Assembly (NCBI RefSeq): GCF_018882335.1
Contig: NZ_JACVOS010000001.1
Span: 124,001-188,000, forward strand
From: Polynucleobacter sp. AM-25C3
GTDB taxonomy: Bacteria > Pseudomonadota > Gammaproteobacteria > Burkholderiales > Burkholderiaceae
Length of the DNA stretch: 64,000 nt
Direction of reading: 5' to 3'
Shown: piece after piece, positions 1 to 8,488 of the stretch
Layout of the letters: each line of letters starts with the position of its first letter
Numbering within the stretch: the first letter of the stretch is position 1
Program-made: the position numbers and the translations under genes
Notes under the pieces: generated by a model
What the model was told of the DNA's origin: nothing
Seen by the model: the letters and a program-made list of their open reading frames with translations, nothing else
Database searches by the model: none

Positions 1-620
1 TGGTATGCATGGTAGTACTCATACATCTGAAAACCCAAAAAGACAATACCAAGACCAACAGTAGCAGCCAAACCATTGATGGCTTTCTTCATGTGATTTT
101 CACGAAGCGCATGGTGAGCATAAGTAACTGTCACACCGGAGCTCAAGAGCAATAAGGTATTAATCGTAGGAATTGGCCATGGACCCATGGTGGTAAATTT
201 CTCAACCAAACCTGCAGGGCCGTCATTTGGCCAAACTGCTGTGAAATTAGGCCAAAGCAATTTACTCTCCACGTCACCCATCCAAGGCATCGCAATATTG
301 CGCGCATAGAACAATGCTGCAAAGAACGCGCCAAAGAACATAATCTCAGAGAAGATGAACCAAGCCATCGACCAACGATAAGAAATGTCCACATTAATGC
401 CGTTCTTACCTGCATTGGACTCAGCAATCGTGTCTCCAAACCAGTTGTAGAGCACAAATAAAACCCAGAGTACGCCAACTGCAGTTACTGGGCCGCCCCA
501 AGCTGCATGGTTTACCCAGCCAGACATACCAGCGCCAAACGCAAGCAAACCTAGAGCTGCAGCAGCTGGATGACTAGATAGTCCGGGAACAAAATAGTAA
601 GGGGTTGAATTGGATGACAT
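1..620 (-). CDS. ctaE: Cytochrome c oxidase subunit III (3' end outside window)
   Basis: Subunit III of the aa3-type cytochrome c oxidase, an inner-membrane protein that stabilises the catalytic subunits. It reads from an ATG at 620 (MSSNSTPYYFVPGLSSHP) to the left edge with no stop, so about 206 codons are present and the C-terminus is missing. Several hydrophobic helices are visible, along with family motifs such as YRWSMAWFIFSEIMFFGAFF and, near the edge, YAHHALRENHMKKA. A purine-rich AGAGAATAAG precedes the start. It is the last visible gene of the ctaC-ctaD-small ORF-ctaG-DUF2970-ctaE operon. Confidence 0.95.
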   Translation of the reverse strand, partial: MSSNSTPYYFVPGLSSHPAAAALGLLAFGAGMSGWVNHAAWGGPVTAVGVLWVLFVLYNWFGDTIAESNAGKNGINVDISYRWSMAWFIFSEIMFFGAFFAALFYARNIAMPWMGDVESKLLWPNFTAVWPNDGPAGLVEKFTTMGPWPIPTINTLLLLSSGVTVTYAHHALRENHMKKAINGLAATVGLGIVFLGFQMYEYYHAY

Positions 621-649
621 CTTATTCTCTCTATTCAATCAAAAAATAA

Positions 650-847
650 TCAATGGGACACAACTACTTTAACTATCAAGAGGAGTACGCCCATAAAAAT
701 TAAGGCACCTACAACTCCCGCAATAATAATGTGGATAAAACTGAGTGAAGCTACATCGTCTTGTAAACCAGATTTTTTACGCACACCTAAAAAAGCCCAC
801 AACACAGCGATCATAGATTGCATAAAAGTACTTTTTTTCTTACTCAT
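650..847 (-). CDS. DUF2970 small membrane protein
   Basis: A 65-residue protein with one C-terminal membrane helix (about residues 38-62, IIIAGVVGALIFMGVLLLIV) and a basic N-terminus. The motif AVLWAFLGVRKKSG is typical of DUF2970 proteins, which in betaproteobacteria commonly sit between the oxidase assembly gene ctaG and ctaE. The start overlaps the ctaG stop by 4 bases, which indicates translational coupling. Its molecular function is not established; a role in oxidase biogenesis is inferred only from position. Confidence 0.88.
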   Translation of the reverse strand: MSKKKSTFMQSMIAVLWAFLGVRKKSGLQDDVASLSFIHIIIAGVVGALIFMGVLLLIVKVVVSH

Positions 848-1437
848 GACACCGACTTCGATTTAGGGGTGGTTGAGCCTGCTGGCTGCTGACCAACGCC
901 TAACTCAAAGAAGGTGTACGACAAGGTAATCGTTTTGACATCAGCAGGCAGTCCCGCATCAATCACAAATATCACCGGCATCTTTTTGACTTCATGCGCC
1001 GCCAGGGTTTGCTGCTGAAAACAGAAGCACTCTAATTTTGTGAAAAACTCCATAGCGCTTTTTGGTGCATAACTCGGAATAGCTTGAGCTTCAACCGGAC
1101 GACCGAGGTTATTCGTTACCTCGTACACAATCTCTGTCATCTCGCCTGGATGAACCTCTAAATAGTTCTTGAGGGGACGGAAGGAGAATGGGCCACGACT
1201 ATTAGAATCAAACTCAATCGTTACCACCCGTGAGTAATCAACCTGTGTATTACCTACTTTATTAGGGCTATAGGCTCGCGTGCCATAGTCATTCTTATTG
1301 GTCACGACATTAATACCAGTGACCTCACAAAGCGCTTTGTACATCGGCACTAAGGCATAGCCAAATCCAAACATCATGACTGAAGCGATCAACAGCTTCA
1401 GTAGGATTTGACGATTAATGGAGGCGATAGCGGACAT
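844..1437 (-). CDS. ctaG: Cytochrome c oxidase assembly protein CtaG/Cox11
   Basis: Copper chaperone of the Cox11/CtaG family (197 residues), which delivers copper to the CuB centre of subunit I on the periplasmic face. It has one N-terminal membrane anchor (about residues 10-32) followed by a periplasmic beta domain. The copper-binding CFCFQQQ motif (about residues 137-143) and the preceding FFTKLE are visible. The N-terminal FGYALVPMYKALCEVTGI is also diagnostic. It lies downstream of ctaD and overlaps the DUF2970 gene by 4 bases. Confidence 0.96.
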   Translation of the reverse strand: MSAIASINRQILLKLLIASVMMFGFGYALVPMYKALCEVTGINVVTNKNDYGTRAYSPNKVGNTQVDYSRVVTIEFDSNSRGPFSFRPLKNYLEVHPGEMTEIVYEVTNNLGRPVEAQAIPSYAPKSAMEFFTKLECFCFQQQTLAAHEVKKMPVIFVIDAGLPADVKTITLSYTFFELGVGQQPAGSTTPKSKSVS

Positions 1438-1453
1438 AAGTGGTGCTTGAGTG

Positions 1454-1585
1454 TTAACTCAGCACGCTCCGTTTAATAACAATGCCGATAAAGAACACAA
1501 CAGCAACGCTTAAAAGGATAAAACCCAATCTGCGGTTACTGGCAGATTGGGATTTTTGTACGAGTACTTTAGATTCCTGCAGCAT
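1454..1585 (-). CDS. Small membrane protein, probable cytochrome oxidase small assembly protein
   Basis: A 43-codon ORF starting at an ATG inside the last codons of ctaD (17-base overlap, +1 frame) and ending at TAA 1456-1454. The product starts MLQESKVLVQ, has a basic SNRR segment, and ends with a single hydrophobic helix (LGFILLSVAVVFFIGIVI) and KRSVLS. An in-frame stop lies immediately before the ATG, so this start is forced. Position between ctaD and ctaG, size and the N-in single-helix form match the very small oxidase assembly proteins annotated there in Burkholderiales. I infer the role from that context; expression is unproven. Confidence 0.72.
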   Translation of the reverse strand: MLQESKVLVQKSQSASNRRLGFILLSVAVVFFIGIVIKRSVLS

Positions 1586-3188
1586 TTAACTCTTCTGCAT
1601 TTGGAGGTGTTTCAAAGGTATGGTGAGGTGCTGGTGAAGGTATCGTCCACTCCAAACCTTTGGCGCCATCCCATGGCTTCATTGGGGCTTTTTCGCCTTT
1701 GCCGTTGTAGGCTGGCAAGACAACAAAGAGCAGGAAATAAACTTGGGACAAACCAAAACCAAGGGCGCCAATAGAGGCGACCATATTGAAATCGGCAAAC
1801 TGGGTTGGGTAATCGGCATAACGACGTGGCATACCAGCTAAGCCCAAGAAGTGCATTGGGAAGAAGGTGATGTTAAAGAAAATCATGGAAGTCCAGAAAT
1901 GGATCTTGCCGCGAGTTTCATTGGCCATATAGCCAGTCCACTTTGGACACCAGTAATAGAAACCAGCAAACATGGCGAACAATGAGCCAGCTACCAATAC
2001 ATAGTGGAAGTGAGCAACAACGTAATAGGTATCTTGCACGCCAATATCAATTGGAGCCATTGCCAAGATCAGGCCCGTAAAACCACCCATCGTGAATACG
2101 AAAATAAAACCAACAGACCACAACATTGGAGTTTCGAATGTCATCGAACCCTTCCACATGGTTGCAACCCAGTTAAAGATCTTCACACCAGTTGGCACAG
2201 CGATCAGCATCGTGGCGTACATAAAGAACAACTGACCAGTAACAGGCATGCCTGTTGCAAACATGTGGTGTGCCCAAACGATAAATGACAAGATCGCAAT
2301 AGATGCGGTTGCATAAACCATGGAGCTATAGCCAAACAATGTTTTTCTAGAGAAGGCAGGAACGATTTCACTAATAATTCCGAATGCTGGAAGAATCATG
2401 ATGTAAACCTCTGGATGACCAAAGAACCAGAAAATGTGCTGGAACATGATTGGGTCACCACCGCCAACTGCGGAGAAGAAAGAAGTACCGAAATGGCGAT
2501 CTGTGAGAACCATGGTGATTGCACCGGCTAACACAGGCATTACAGCGATCAATAAATAAGCAGTAATCAACCAAGTCCAGCAGAACATTGGCATCTTCAT
2601 CAATGTCAAACCAGGAGCGCGCATATTCAAGATGGTCACGATGATATTAATCGAGCCCATGATGGAGGAAGCACCCAATAAGTGGAGTGCAAAAATACCC
2701 ATGTCTAAACCTGGGCCCATCTGTGAAGTCAAAGGCGCATACAAAGTCCAGCCACCGGCAGGTGCACCGCCAGGAGCTAAGAATGAACCAAACAACAAGC
2801 ACGCTGCTACTGGAAGAATCCAGAAGCTAAAGTTATTCATACGGGCAAAAGCCATATCGGATGCGCCGATTTGCAAAGGAATCATCCAGTTCGCAAATCC
2901 AACGAATGCCGGCATGATTGCGCCGAACACCATGACCAAACCGTGCATGGTCGTTAATTGATTGAAAAACTCAGGGCGCAAGAATTGCAAGCCTGGCTGG
3001 AACAATTCCAATCGAATACCCAAAGCCATCACACCACCAGCCATCAAGCTGATGAAAGAAAAAATCAGGTACATCGTGCCGATATCTTTATGGTTGGTTG
3101 CGAACAACCAACGACGCCAGCCATGTGGCGTGTGATCATCATGCGCATGGTCGTGTGCATGATCGTGGGTGGTAGAGACTGTGCTCAT
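1569..3188 (-). CDS. ctaD: Cytochrome c oxidase subunit I (aa3 type)
   Basis: Catalytic heme-copper subunit of 539 residues with about 12 membrane helices; it reduces O2 to water and pumps protons. Ligands are visible: His82 for low-spin heme a (TTMHGLVMV), His258 and cross-linked Tyr262 (GHPEVYI), the CuB pair His307/His308 (VWAHHMF), and His393/His395 (VAHFHYVL) for heme a3 and heme a. The N-terminus is His/Asp-rich (residues 8-22), as is common in Burkholderiales homologues. It follows ctaC after a 40-base gap, and its 3' end overlaps the small assembly ORF. Confidence 0.98.
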   Translation of the reverse strand: MSTVSTTHDHAHDHAHDDHTPHGWRRWLFATNHKDIGTMYLIFSFISLMAGGVMALGIRLELFQPGLQFLRPEFFNQLTTMHGLVMVFGAIMPAFVGFANWMIPLQIGASDMAFARMNNFSFWILPVAACLLFGSFLAPGGAPAGGWTLYAPLTSQMGPGLDMGIFALHLLGASSIMGSINIIVTILNMRAPGLTLMKMPMFCWTWLITAYLLIAVMPVLAGAITMVLTDRHFGTSFFSAVGGGDPIMFQHIFWFFGHPEVYIMILPAFGIISEIVPAFSRKTLFGYSSMVYATASIAILSFIVWAHHMFATGMPVTGQLFFMYATMLIAVPTGVKIFNWVATMWKGSMTFETPMLWSVGFIFVFTMGGFTGLILAMAPIDIGVQDTYYVVAHFHYVLVAGSLFAMFAGFYYWCPKWTGYMANETRGKIHFWTSMIFFNITFFPMHFLGLAGMPRRYADYPTQFADFNMVASIGALGFGLSQVYFLLFVVLPAYNGKGEKAPMKPWDGAKGLEWTIPSPAPHHTFETPPNAEELNAAGI

Positions 3189-3228
3189 GGATTACTCCGG
3201 TTTAGTTTGATCTGTATTAATGAATGAA

Positions 3229-4386
3229 TTACTTGCCAGCGCGCGCAGAAACAATATCCTGGGTCTGAATAATCTCACCCGTTTTATTGCCCCAAGCATT
3301 GCGGGTGTATGTCATCACGGCAGCAATATCGCCATCAGAAATCACACCAGCCCACTTCGGCATCGCACCCTTACCATTGATAAGAATGTTGTACTGAGCT
3401 GCTTTCGGTCCAAGCACCACTTTGCTACCTTCAAGCGCTGGGAACGTGCCCGCACCTTTGCCGTTTGGCTGATGGCATGCTGCGCAATTTGCTGCGTAGA
3501 CTTTAGCGCCACGCTCTTTTTGCTCATCCAAGGTGTAAACCTTAGTAGGATCATCAGAGGCCGCACCCATTTCTTTTTTCTTCTCTGCTACCCACTTGGT
3601 GTAGTCATCTTGTGAAACCACGTTGACTACGATAGGCATAAAGGCGTGCTCGGCACCGCACAACTCAGAACATTGACCGCGGAATTTACCGATAGTGTCA
3701 GCACGGAACCAGGTATCGCGCACGAAACCTGGGATCGCATCTTGCTTCACACCAAATGCTGGAATAGTCCATGAGTGAATTACGTCATTCGCAGTGGTAA
3801 TCATGCGAATCTTTTTGCCAACAGGCACCACCATCTCGTTGTCCACTTCCATCAAATACGTATTTGATTTAGGTGCCAAGTTATTAATGGCTTCACGTGT
3901 AGTAGACATGGTGGACAAGAAGCTAATGCCTTCGCCTTCACCTTTAATGTAGTCGTAACCCCATTTCCACTGGTAGCCAGTAGTCTTAATAGTGATGTCA
4001 GAGTTAGTGGTGTCTTTCATGGCCACAACAGTTTTAGTTGCAGGCAAAGCCATCCCGATCACGATGAGTAATGGAATTACTGTCCAAATGATCTCCACTG
4101 TGGTGCTTTCGTGGAAAGAGGCAGATTTAGCACCTAAAGATTTGCGGTGCTTGAGGATGGAATAGAACATCACTCCAAAAACACCGATAAAAATCAGTGC
4201 GCAAATGATCAACATCATCCAATGCAACCAATGAATCTCTTGCATGATTTTTGTCGCAGGAGGGGCAAAATTCAGTTGCAACACCGATGGGCCGCCTGGC
4301 ATATTTTCAACTGCATGCGCTACTGCAGTGCCGAAGGCTGCTACTAAATAGAGCGAAGCCCTAGTGACTTTTCCAAATAAATTCAT
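3229..4386 (-). CDS. ctaC: Cytochrome c oxidase subunit II with C-terminal cytochrome c domain
   Basis: Subunit II (385 residues) carries the CuA electron-entry site. It has an N-terminal signal or anchor, two membrane helices (about 54-78 and 97-118), and a cupredoxin domain with His204, Cys239, Cys243, His247 and Met250 (FRGQCSELCGAEHAFM). A fused cytochrome c domain has the heme motif CAACH at residues 301-305, giving the caa3-like form common in betaproteobacteria. It is the first gene of the operon, behind a good promoter at 4476-4504. A reading frame on the opposite strand at 3220-3615 is a shadow. Confidence 0.98.
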   Translation of the reverse strand: MNLFGKVTRASLYLVAAFGTAVAHAVENMPGGPSVLQLNFAPPATKIMQEIHWLHWMMLIICALIFIGVFGVMFYSILKHRKSLGAKSASFHESTTVEIIWTVIPLLIVIGMALPATKTVVAMKDTTNSDITIKTTGYQWKWGYDYIKGEGEGISFLSTMSTTREAINNLAPKSNTYLMEVDNEMVVPVGKKIRMITTANDVIHSWTIPAFGVKQDAIPGFVRDTWFRADTIGKFRGQCSELCGAEHAFMPIVVNVVSQDDYTKWVAEKKKEMGAASDDPTKVYTLDEQKERGAKVYAANCAACHQPNGKGAGTFPALEGSKVVLGPKAAQYNILINGKGAMPKWAGVISDGDIAAVMTYTRNAWGNKTGEIIQTQDIVSARAGK

Positions 4387-4475
4387 CTTATTCTCTGTTT
4401 ATTGTCGTGAACTTCTGCGGCAATACAGCCCCAGATAGTCCAAAAATGCGGTATCAAGCAATACTTCTAGCGCTG

Positions 4476-4504
4476 ATTATAGGGTTAATTAAGTTCAACA
4501 ACAA
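4476..4504 (-). promoter_or_regulatory. Sigma70-type promoter of the cytochrome oxidase operon
   Basis: On the minus strand TTGTTG (4504-4499), a 17-base spacer and a perfect TATAAT (4481-4476) lie about 90 bases upstream of the ctaC start. The surrounding 180-base gap has no other gene. It leaves a leader of roughly 80 bases. The -35 matches 4 of 6 consensus positions. Confidence 0.6.
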
Positions 4505-4566
4505 ACCGGGTTAACCAGGCTTGCCTCAATCTTGATAAAGGTTTAAAAGATAGTGAGTGCTTACAC

Positions 4567-5370
4567 TTAAGCAGAATCACTCCTAGTCTTGCGTCCGATT
4601 TGATTTAGATCAATATAGGCGACATGATCCTGTGCTTTAGCTAGGTGCTTGCCCAAGGCCCAAGCATGCCCATAAACAAGTTCTAAAGTGAGTTTTTTAG
4701 GTAATTGAATGGATAAAGCGCTATTTTGACCATCAGCATCAAGCAAATTTAAAGCCTTGGCATCGGTCACCAGTACTGCGTCAGATACATAGTCCAAGTT
4801 CAGGAACTCCATATCCATTACCGGATCTGAAAAACGCTCGCCCAGCAGGGCATCTCCCATATCGTGCATATCCCAAGGACTGGCCAATTTCTTCAAAGAC
4901 AACTGCTGGGGCAAGCCTTCGGCGCGAAGCTCTTTGGCAGTATCGGGGCCCAAATAACTAAAAGTCAGTAATCCACCCTCCTTGAGTACTCGCCAACACT
5001 CTTGCAAAAAATGCTTTGGGTCGGGTAAATCTTGCATAAATAAGACACTAAAGATCAATTCGACAGAATTATCGGGAAGGTCAATTCGGCCTGATTTCTT
5101 GTAGTTATCTAGTGAAATCAAGGGGGCAGATTGAAGCCCTGAATTCCATAGACGGGCAATCCTGAATTTCAATAAGTCAAACCCAGTTAGCTCAGCCTCT
5201 GGTGCACTATGAAAACGAATTCCTGGAAAACGTTTTGTCAGAAAGCGCGCATGCGCCCCAGGGAAATCTGGAATGATCAGCGCATCCTTTACTTCCAGTT
5301 TGACGATATCTAACTTTTGCAACATTCGGTCTGCAATTTCGTCCTGAAGCCATCTGATTGATTGGGTCAT
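4567..5370 (-). CDS. BioC-like methyltransferase-fold protein with degenerate SAM motif I
   Basis: The C-terminal half closely resembles BioC-type malonyl-ACP methyltransferases: DLPDNSVELIFSVLFMQDLP, WRVLKEGGLLTFSYLGPDT and MHDMGDALLGERFSDPVMDM. The expected glycine-rich motif I (LDLGCGTG) is replaced by ALIIPDFPGAH, so SAM binding is doubtful. I use ATG 5370 (MTQSIRWLQDEIADRM, 267 residues). The frame stays open to an ATG at 5451, but that would overlap the divergent comF coding region. No biotin genes are nearby, so a biotin role is not supported by context. It could be a pseudo-enzyme or a diverged methyltransferase. Confidence 0.8.
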   Translation of the reverse strand: MTQSIRWLQDEIADRMLQKLDIVKLEVKDALIIPDFPGAHARFLTKRFPGIRFHSAPEAELTGFDLLKFRIARLWNSGLQSAPLISLDNYKKSGRIDLPDNSVELIFSVLFMQDLPDPKHFLQECWRVLKEGGLLTFSYLGPDTAKELRAEGLPQQLSLKKLASPWDMHDMGDALLGERFSDPVMDMEFLNLDYVSDAVLVTDAKALNLLDADGQNSALSIQLPKKLTLELVYGHAWALGKHLAKAQDHVAYIDLNQIGRKTRSDSA

Positions 5371-5393
5371 TGGCTCAGTATACTCAGCGCCCA

Positions 5394-6155
5394 ATGCGAC
5401 TCTTTGAGAATTTTTTCCAAACCATTTGTTCGCATGTATTGCCAAGTGCATGCATCATTTGCGGGGCATTTCAGCAACGTACTCTGTGCGTTGCTTGTTC
5501 TGCTTTATTAGATTCAGACCAACTCTCAAATTATGAGTGTTGTAAACAATGTGGCCTCACTCTGGTAGGCAATGAAATTGCCGATCAACGCTGCCAGGAG
5601 TGCCTAAACAATCCGCCCTACTTTGATGAGACCTACTGCCTAGACCGATACGACGGAAGGCTACAGACAGCACTACACCAATTAAAATATCAACGCCGTC
5701 TTGCCTGTGCTCATGGTCTTGCATCAGCATGGAATCAATTGATCTCTGAAGATATAAAACAGATGCAGGCAGACTATTTACTACCGGTACCGCTGAGCCA
5801 AGAAAAACTGTGCGCTCGGGGCTTTAATCAAAGCTGGGAGGTGGCTAGACGTATTCGCTGTACAAACACGGTCAATAAAAATCCCCATGTTTTACTGCGC
5901 CACCATCACACCCAACATCAGGCTCATGAAAACCGAGCGAATCGCTATAAAGCCATTCAACACATGTTCTACATCAACCCGAAATACAGTGAGTGCCTAG
6001 AGTCTGCAACGATCATCGTATTTGATGACGTAATGACCAGTGGCGCAACCTTAAATGAGATCGCGCGGATTCTGAAGGACAATGGCGTATCTCGTGTTAT
6101 TAATTGGGTTCTTCTGAGAACACTTCGTCCATCGCAAAGATCAGAGCATGTTTAA
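5394..6155 (+). CDS. ComF family amidophosphoribosyltransferase-like protein
   Basis: ComF/GntX-type protein linked in other bacteria to DNA uptake and nucleotide use. The N-terminus has paired cysteines of a zinc ribbon (CIICG, CVAC, CCKQCG, CQEC). The C-terminus carries the PRPP-binding signature TIIVFDDVMTSGATLNEI. I chose ATG 5394 (MRLFENFFQTICSHVLPSACIICG); an ATG at 5358 would add 12 residues and overlap the divergent neighbour. The 3' end overlaps trmL by 8 bases, so the two are probably co-transcribed. Confidence 0.9.
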   Translation: MRLFENFFQTICSHVLPSACIICGAFQQRTLCVACSALLDSDQLSNYECCKQCGLTLVGNEIADQRCQECLNNPPYFDETYCLDRYDGRLQTALHQLKYQRRLACAHGLASAWNQLISEDIKQMQADYLLPVPLSQEKLCARGFNQSWEVARRIRCTNTVNKNPHVLLRHHHTQHQAHENRANRYKAIQHMFYINPKYSECLESATIIVFDDVMTSGATLNEIARILKDNGVSRVINWVLLRTLRPSQRSEHV

Positions 6156-6618
6156 CATTGTTTTATTCGAACCAGAAATTCCACCAAACACAGGCAACAT
6201 TATTCGCCTGTGTGCCAACACGGGTGCAAAACTTCATCTCATAGAACCGCTTGGCTTCCCCATGGAAGATGCGAAGCTTCGGAGAGCGGGTCTGGACTAT
6301 CACGAATTCGCTAGAGTAAAAGTACACGAAAACTGGGCGCAATTTCTTGCAAATGAACAACCTAAGGCAGAACGTATTTTTGCCCTGACCACCAAAGGAT
6401 CTGGAAGGTTTCATGATGGCAAATACTTGCCTGATGATTATTTTGTTTTTGGCTCGGAAACCAAAGGTATTACAGAAGAAGTTAGAGGCTCGATACCACT
6501 TCCAAATCAAATGCGTCTAGCCATGCAAGATAACAGTCGCAGTTTGAATCTATCTAACACTGTCGCGATTGTGGTGTATGAAGCTTGGCGCCAAAACGGA
6601 CTGCTTGGTGGGAACTAG
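6148..6618 (+). CDS. trmL: tRNA (cytidine(34)-2'-O)-methyltransferase
   Basis: SPOUT-class RNA 2'-O-methyltransferase of 156 residues, the usual TrmL length. It methylates the wobble nucleotide of tRNA-Leu isoacceptors. The N-terminal FEPEIPPNTGNIIRLCANTG and the C-terminal knot motifs FGSETKGI and RSLNLSNTVAIVVYEAWRQ form the SAM-binding trefoil. It overlaps comF by 8 bases and ends 7 bases before the convergent gpsA stop. Confidence 0.95.
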   Translation: MFNIVLFEPEIPPNTGNIIRLCANTGAKLHLIEPLGFPMEDAKLRRAGLDYHEFARVKVHENWAQFLANEQPKAERIFALTTKGSGRFHDGKYLPDDYFVFGSETKGITEEVRGSIPLPNQMRLAMQDNSRSLNLSNTVAIVVYEAWRQNGLLGGN

Positions 6619-6625
6619 TCGTAAT

Positions 6626-7648
6626 TTAGACTTCGACCTTAGGATCGCGGCCCATGAGTTTTTTAACAGCTTGTGCTGGTGGAAGTTTTCCAGATAAGAC
6701 TTCACCCATCATGGCAGTAATTGGCATCTCGACACCCAAGCGAGTCGCAAGATCACCAACAGCGGAAGCACACAAGACACCCTCAGCAACATGTCCTAAG
6801 TTGCCTAAAATTTCAGGTAAAGGTTTCCCTGCAGCAAGTGCCAGCCCAACTCGACGATTGCGAGAGAGATCGCCAGTAGCAGTCAGAATTAAATCGCCCA
6901 CACCCGTCAACCCCATACAGGTTTCAGGCCTACCGCCAGCCGCTTTTACCAAGCGCATCATTTCGGCAAGCCCACGCGTCAATACGGCAGCTCGTGCATT
7001 TAGACCAAGATCCAAACCATCGCCAATACCAGCCGCAATTGCTAAGACGTTTTTAATAGCGCCGCCCAATTCAACGCCAACCAAATCATCGCTGGCATAG
7101 ATGCGCATATTGCCATGATGAAATGCACCTTGAACAATGTCGCACAAGGCATTTGATTTGCTAGCAATCGTTAATGCGCAAGGCATGCCGTTGCCAACCT
7201 CTTGCGCAAAACTAGGGCCGGATAATGCACCATAGGAGTGGCGCAAGCCATGACTATGAAGTTTGTCTTCACGATCCACTACTTGATGTGGCAATAAGGT
7301 AGTGCTGGGCTCTAAACCCTTGCACAGCCAAACAATATTGAGTGGGTATTTTGCGAGGCGTAATACTTGCGCCACCGTTTCCGAAAGACCCGACATCGGG
7401 GTAGCAATCACCAAAAGATCGTTTTCAGAAAGGCGCTCAATGGCGCGCTCAAAACTACTTTCTAATTGCAGGCCTGGGGGCAAGATGACGCCACGCAAAT
7501 ACGCTGCGTTTTCACCAGTCTTTCGAATGGCCTCTAACTGCTCAGCACTGCGCGACCATAGGCAGACATCGCCCGACTGAAGATGGCGCGCAGCTTGTGC
7601 GGCCATAGCAGTACCCCAAGATCCAGCTCCAAGCAGCGTCACTTTCAT
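6626..7648 (-). CDS. gpsA: Glycerol-3-phosphate dehydrogenase [NAD(P)+]
   Basis: Makes sn-glycerol 3-phosphate from dihydroxyacetone phosphate for phospholipid synthesis in the cytoplasm. It is 340 residues long. The N-terminal Rossmann motif is GAGSWGTAMA, followed by the conserved GPSFAQEV, the catalytic-lysine region VELGGAIKNVLAIAAGI and the C-terminal NRRVGLALAAGK. It is the last gene of the rhodanese-grxC-secB-gpsA run, 26 bases after secB. Confidence 0.97.
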   Translation of the reverse strand: MKVTLLGAGSWGTAMAAQAARHLQSGDVCLWSRSAEQLEAIRKTGENAAYLRGVILPPGLQLESSFERAIERLSENDLLVIATPMSGLSETVAQVLRLAKYPLNIVWLCKGLEPSTTLLPHQVVDREDKLHSHGLRHSYGALSGPSFAQEVGNGMPCALTIASKSNALCDIVQGAFHHGNMRIYASDDLVGVELGGAIKNVLAIAAGIGDGLDLGLNARAAVLTRGLAEMMRLVKAAGGRPETCMGLTGVGDLILTATGDLSRNRRVGLALAAGKPLPEILGNLGHVAEGVLCASAVGDLATRLGVEMPITAMMGEVLSGKLPPAQAVKKLMGRDPKVEV

Positions 7649-7674
7649 GATCTGTGGGCTTTAACTAATCAGAC

Positions 7675-8196
7675 TTAGTGAGGAAGAATGATTTTGCTTT
7701 CATCGGCAGAGCTACTCTCAGTTGCAGCAGCTTGCGCGGCCTGCATGATGCGGTGCTCGTACATCCCGTGGAAATTAATTTCATTCAGATGAATTGGCTG
7801 GAAACCAGCACGGCTAATAGTGTCAGCAACATTAGAGCGCAGGTAAGGATACAAAATCGTTGGGCAAGCAATACCTAACATTGGATCAATTTGCTCTGGG
7901 GGGATATTGCTGAATTCAAAAATACCTGCCTGCTTTGCTTCAACCAAAAAGAGTACTTTACTCTCAACTTTAGCGGTTACTGTCGCAATTAAAGCTACTT
8001 CAAAAATCTCATCGCTCAAGCGGGTCACTGCAACATCTACCTCAACTTCTACTTGTGGCTCAGCGGCAACCAACAAAATTTGCGGGGCATTTGGCTGCTC
8101 TAAAGATAGATCCTTAAGATAGATCCGTTGAATACGGAAACCAGGTTCTTTTGAGTTATCAGCTCCATCTGGAGCGGAAGTAGTTTGTTCAGTCAT
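7675..8196 (-). CDS. secB: Protein-export chaperone SecB
   Basis: Tetrameric cytoplasmic chaperone that keeps preproteins unfolded and hands them to SecA. It has 173 residues. Diagnostic segments are [31 protein letters not shown] and the SecA-contact region with [24 protein letters not shown] (quoted here only in part as family signature). It lies between grxC and gpsA with gaps of 22 and 26 bases, the usual betaproteobacterial and enteric arrangement. Confidence 0.97.
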   Translation of the reverse strand: MTEQTTSAPDGADNSKEPGFRIQRIYLKDLSLEQPNAPQILLVAAEPQVEVEVDVAVTRLSDEIFEVALIATVTAKVESKVLFLVEAKQAGIFEFSNIPPEQIDPMLGIACPTILYPYLRSNVADTISRAGFQPIHLNEINFHGMYEHRIMQAAQAAATESSSADESKIILPH

Positions 8197-8218
8197 AAGA
8201 AACTTTCTGAGTAAATTT

Positions 8219-8473
8219 TTAAGCTAATAGCGGATCAAGTTGGCCAGCACGGTCCAGAGCAACTAGATCGTCGTAACCGCCAACATGGGTTTCCCCAATA
8301 TAAATTTGCGGGACCGTACGGCGCCCCGTACGAGTCATCATGATCTCGCGCTGCGCAGGATCCCGATCAATCAAAATCTTCTCTAGATTGGCAACACCCT
8401 TTCTCTGCAACAGCTTTTCTGCCATAACGCAGTAAGGGCAGACTTGGGTGCTGTACATCGTGACTGACGGCAT
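8219..8473 (-). CDS. grxC: Glutaredoxin 3
   Basis: An 84-residue dithiol glutaredoxin that reduces disulfides with glutathione. The active site CPYC is at residues 12-15 ([15 protein letters not shown]). The cis-proline segment TVPQIYIG and the glutathione-binding HVGGYDDL follow. It is one gene upstream of secB. Glutathione for it is made by gshA/gshB in the same window. Confidence 0.96.
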   Translation of the reverse strand: MPSVTMYSTQVCPYCVMAEKLLQRKGVANLEKILIDRDPAQREIMMTRTGRRTVPQIYIGETHVGGYDDLVALDRAGQLDPLLA

Positions 8474-8488
8474 ATCTGGCTCGCTAAA

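Noticed and set aside
3120-3175. His/Asp repeat at the N-terminus of ctaD as a special metal-binding feature
   Set aside because: His-rich N-termini are common in Burkholderiales subunit I proteins.
3220-3615. Plus-strand open frame opposite ctaC
   Set aside because: Lies entirely antisense to the well-supported oxidase subunit II and has no recognisable domain.
6654-7100. 148-codon plus-strand open frame opposite gpsA
   Set aside because: Low-complexity Ser/Pro/Arg composition typical of an antisense shadow; gpsA motifs are continuous on the other strand.
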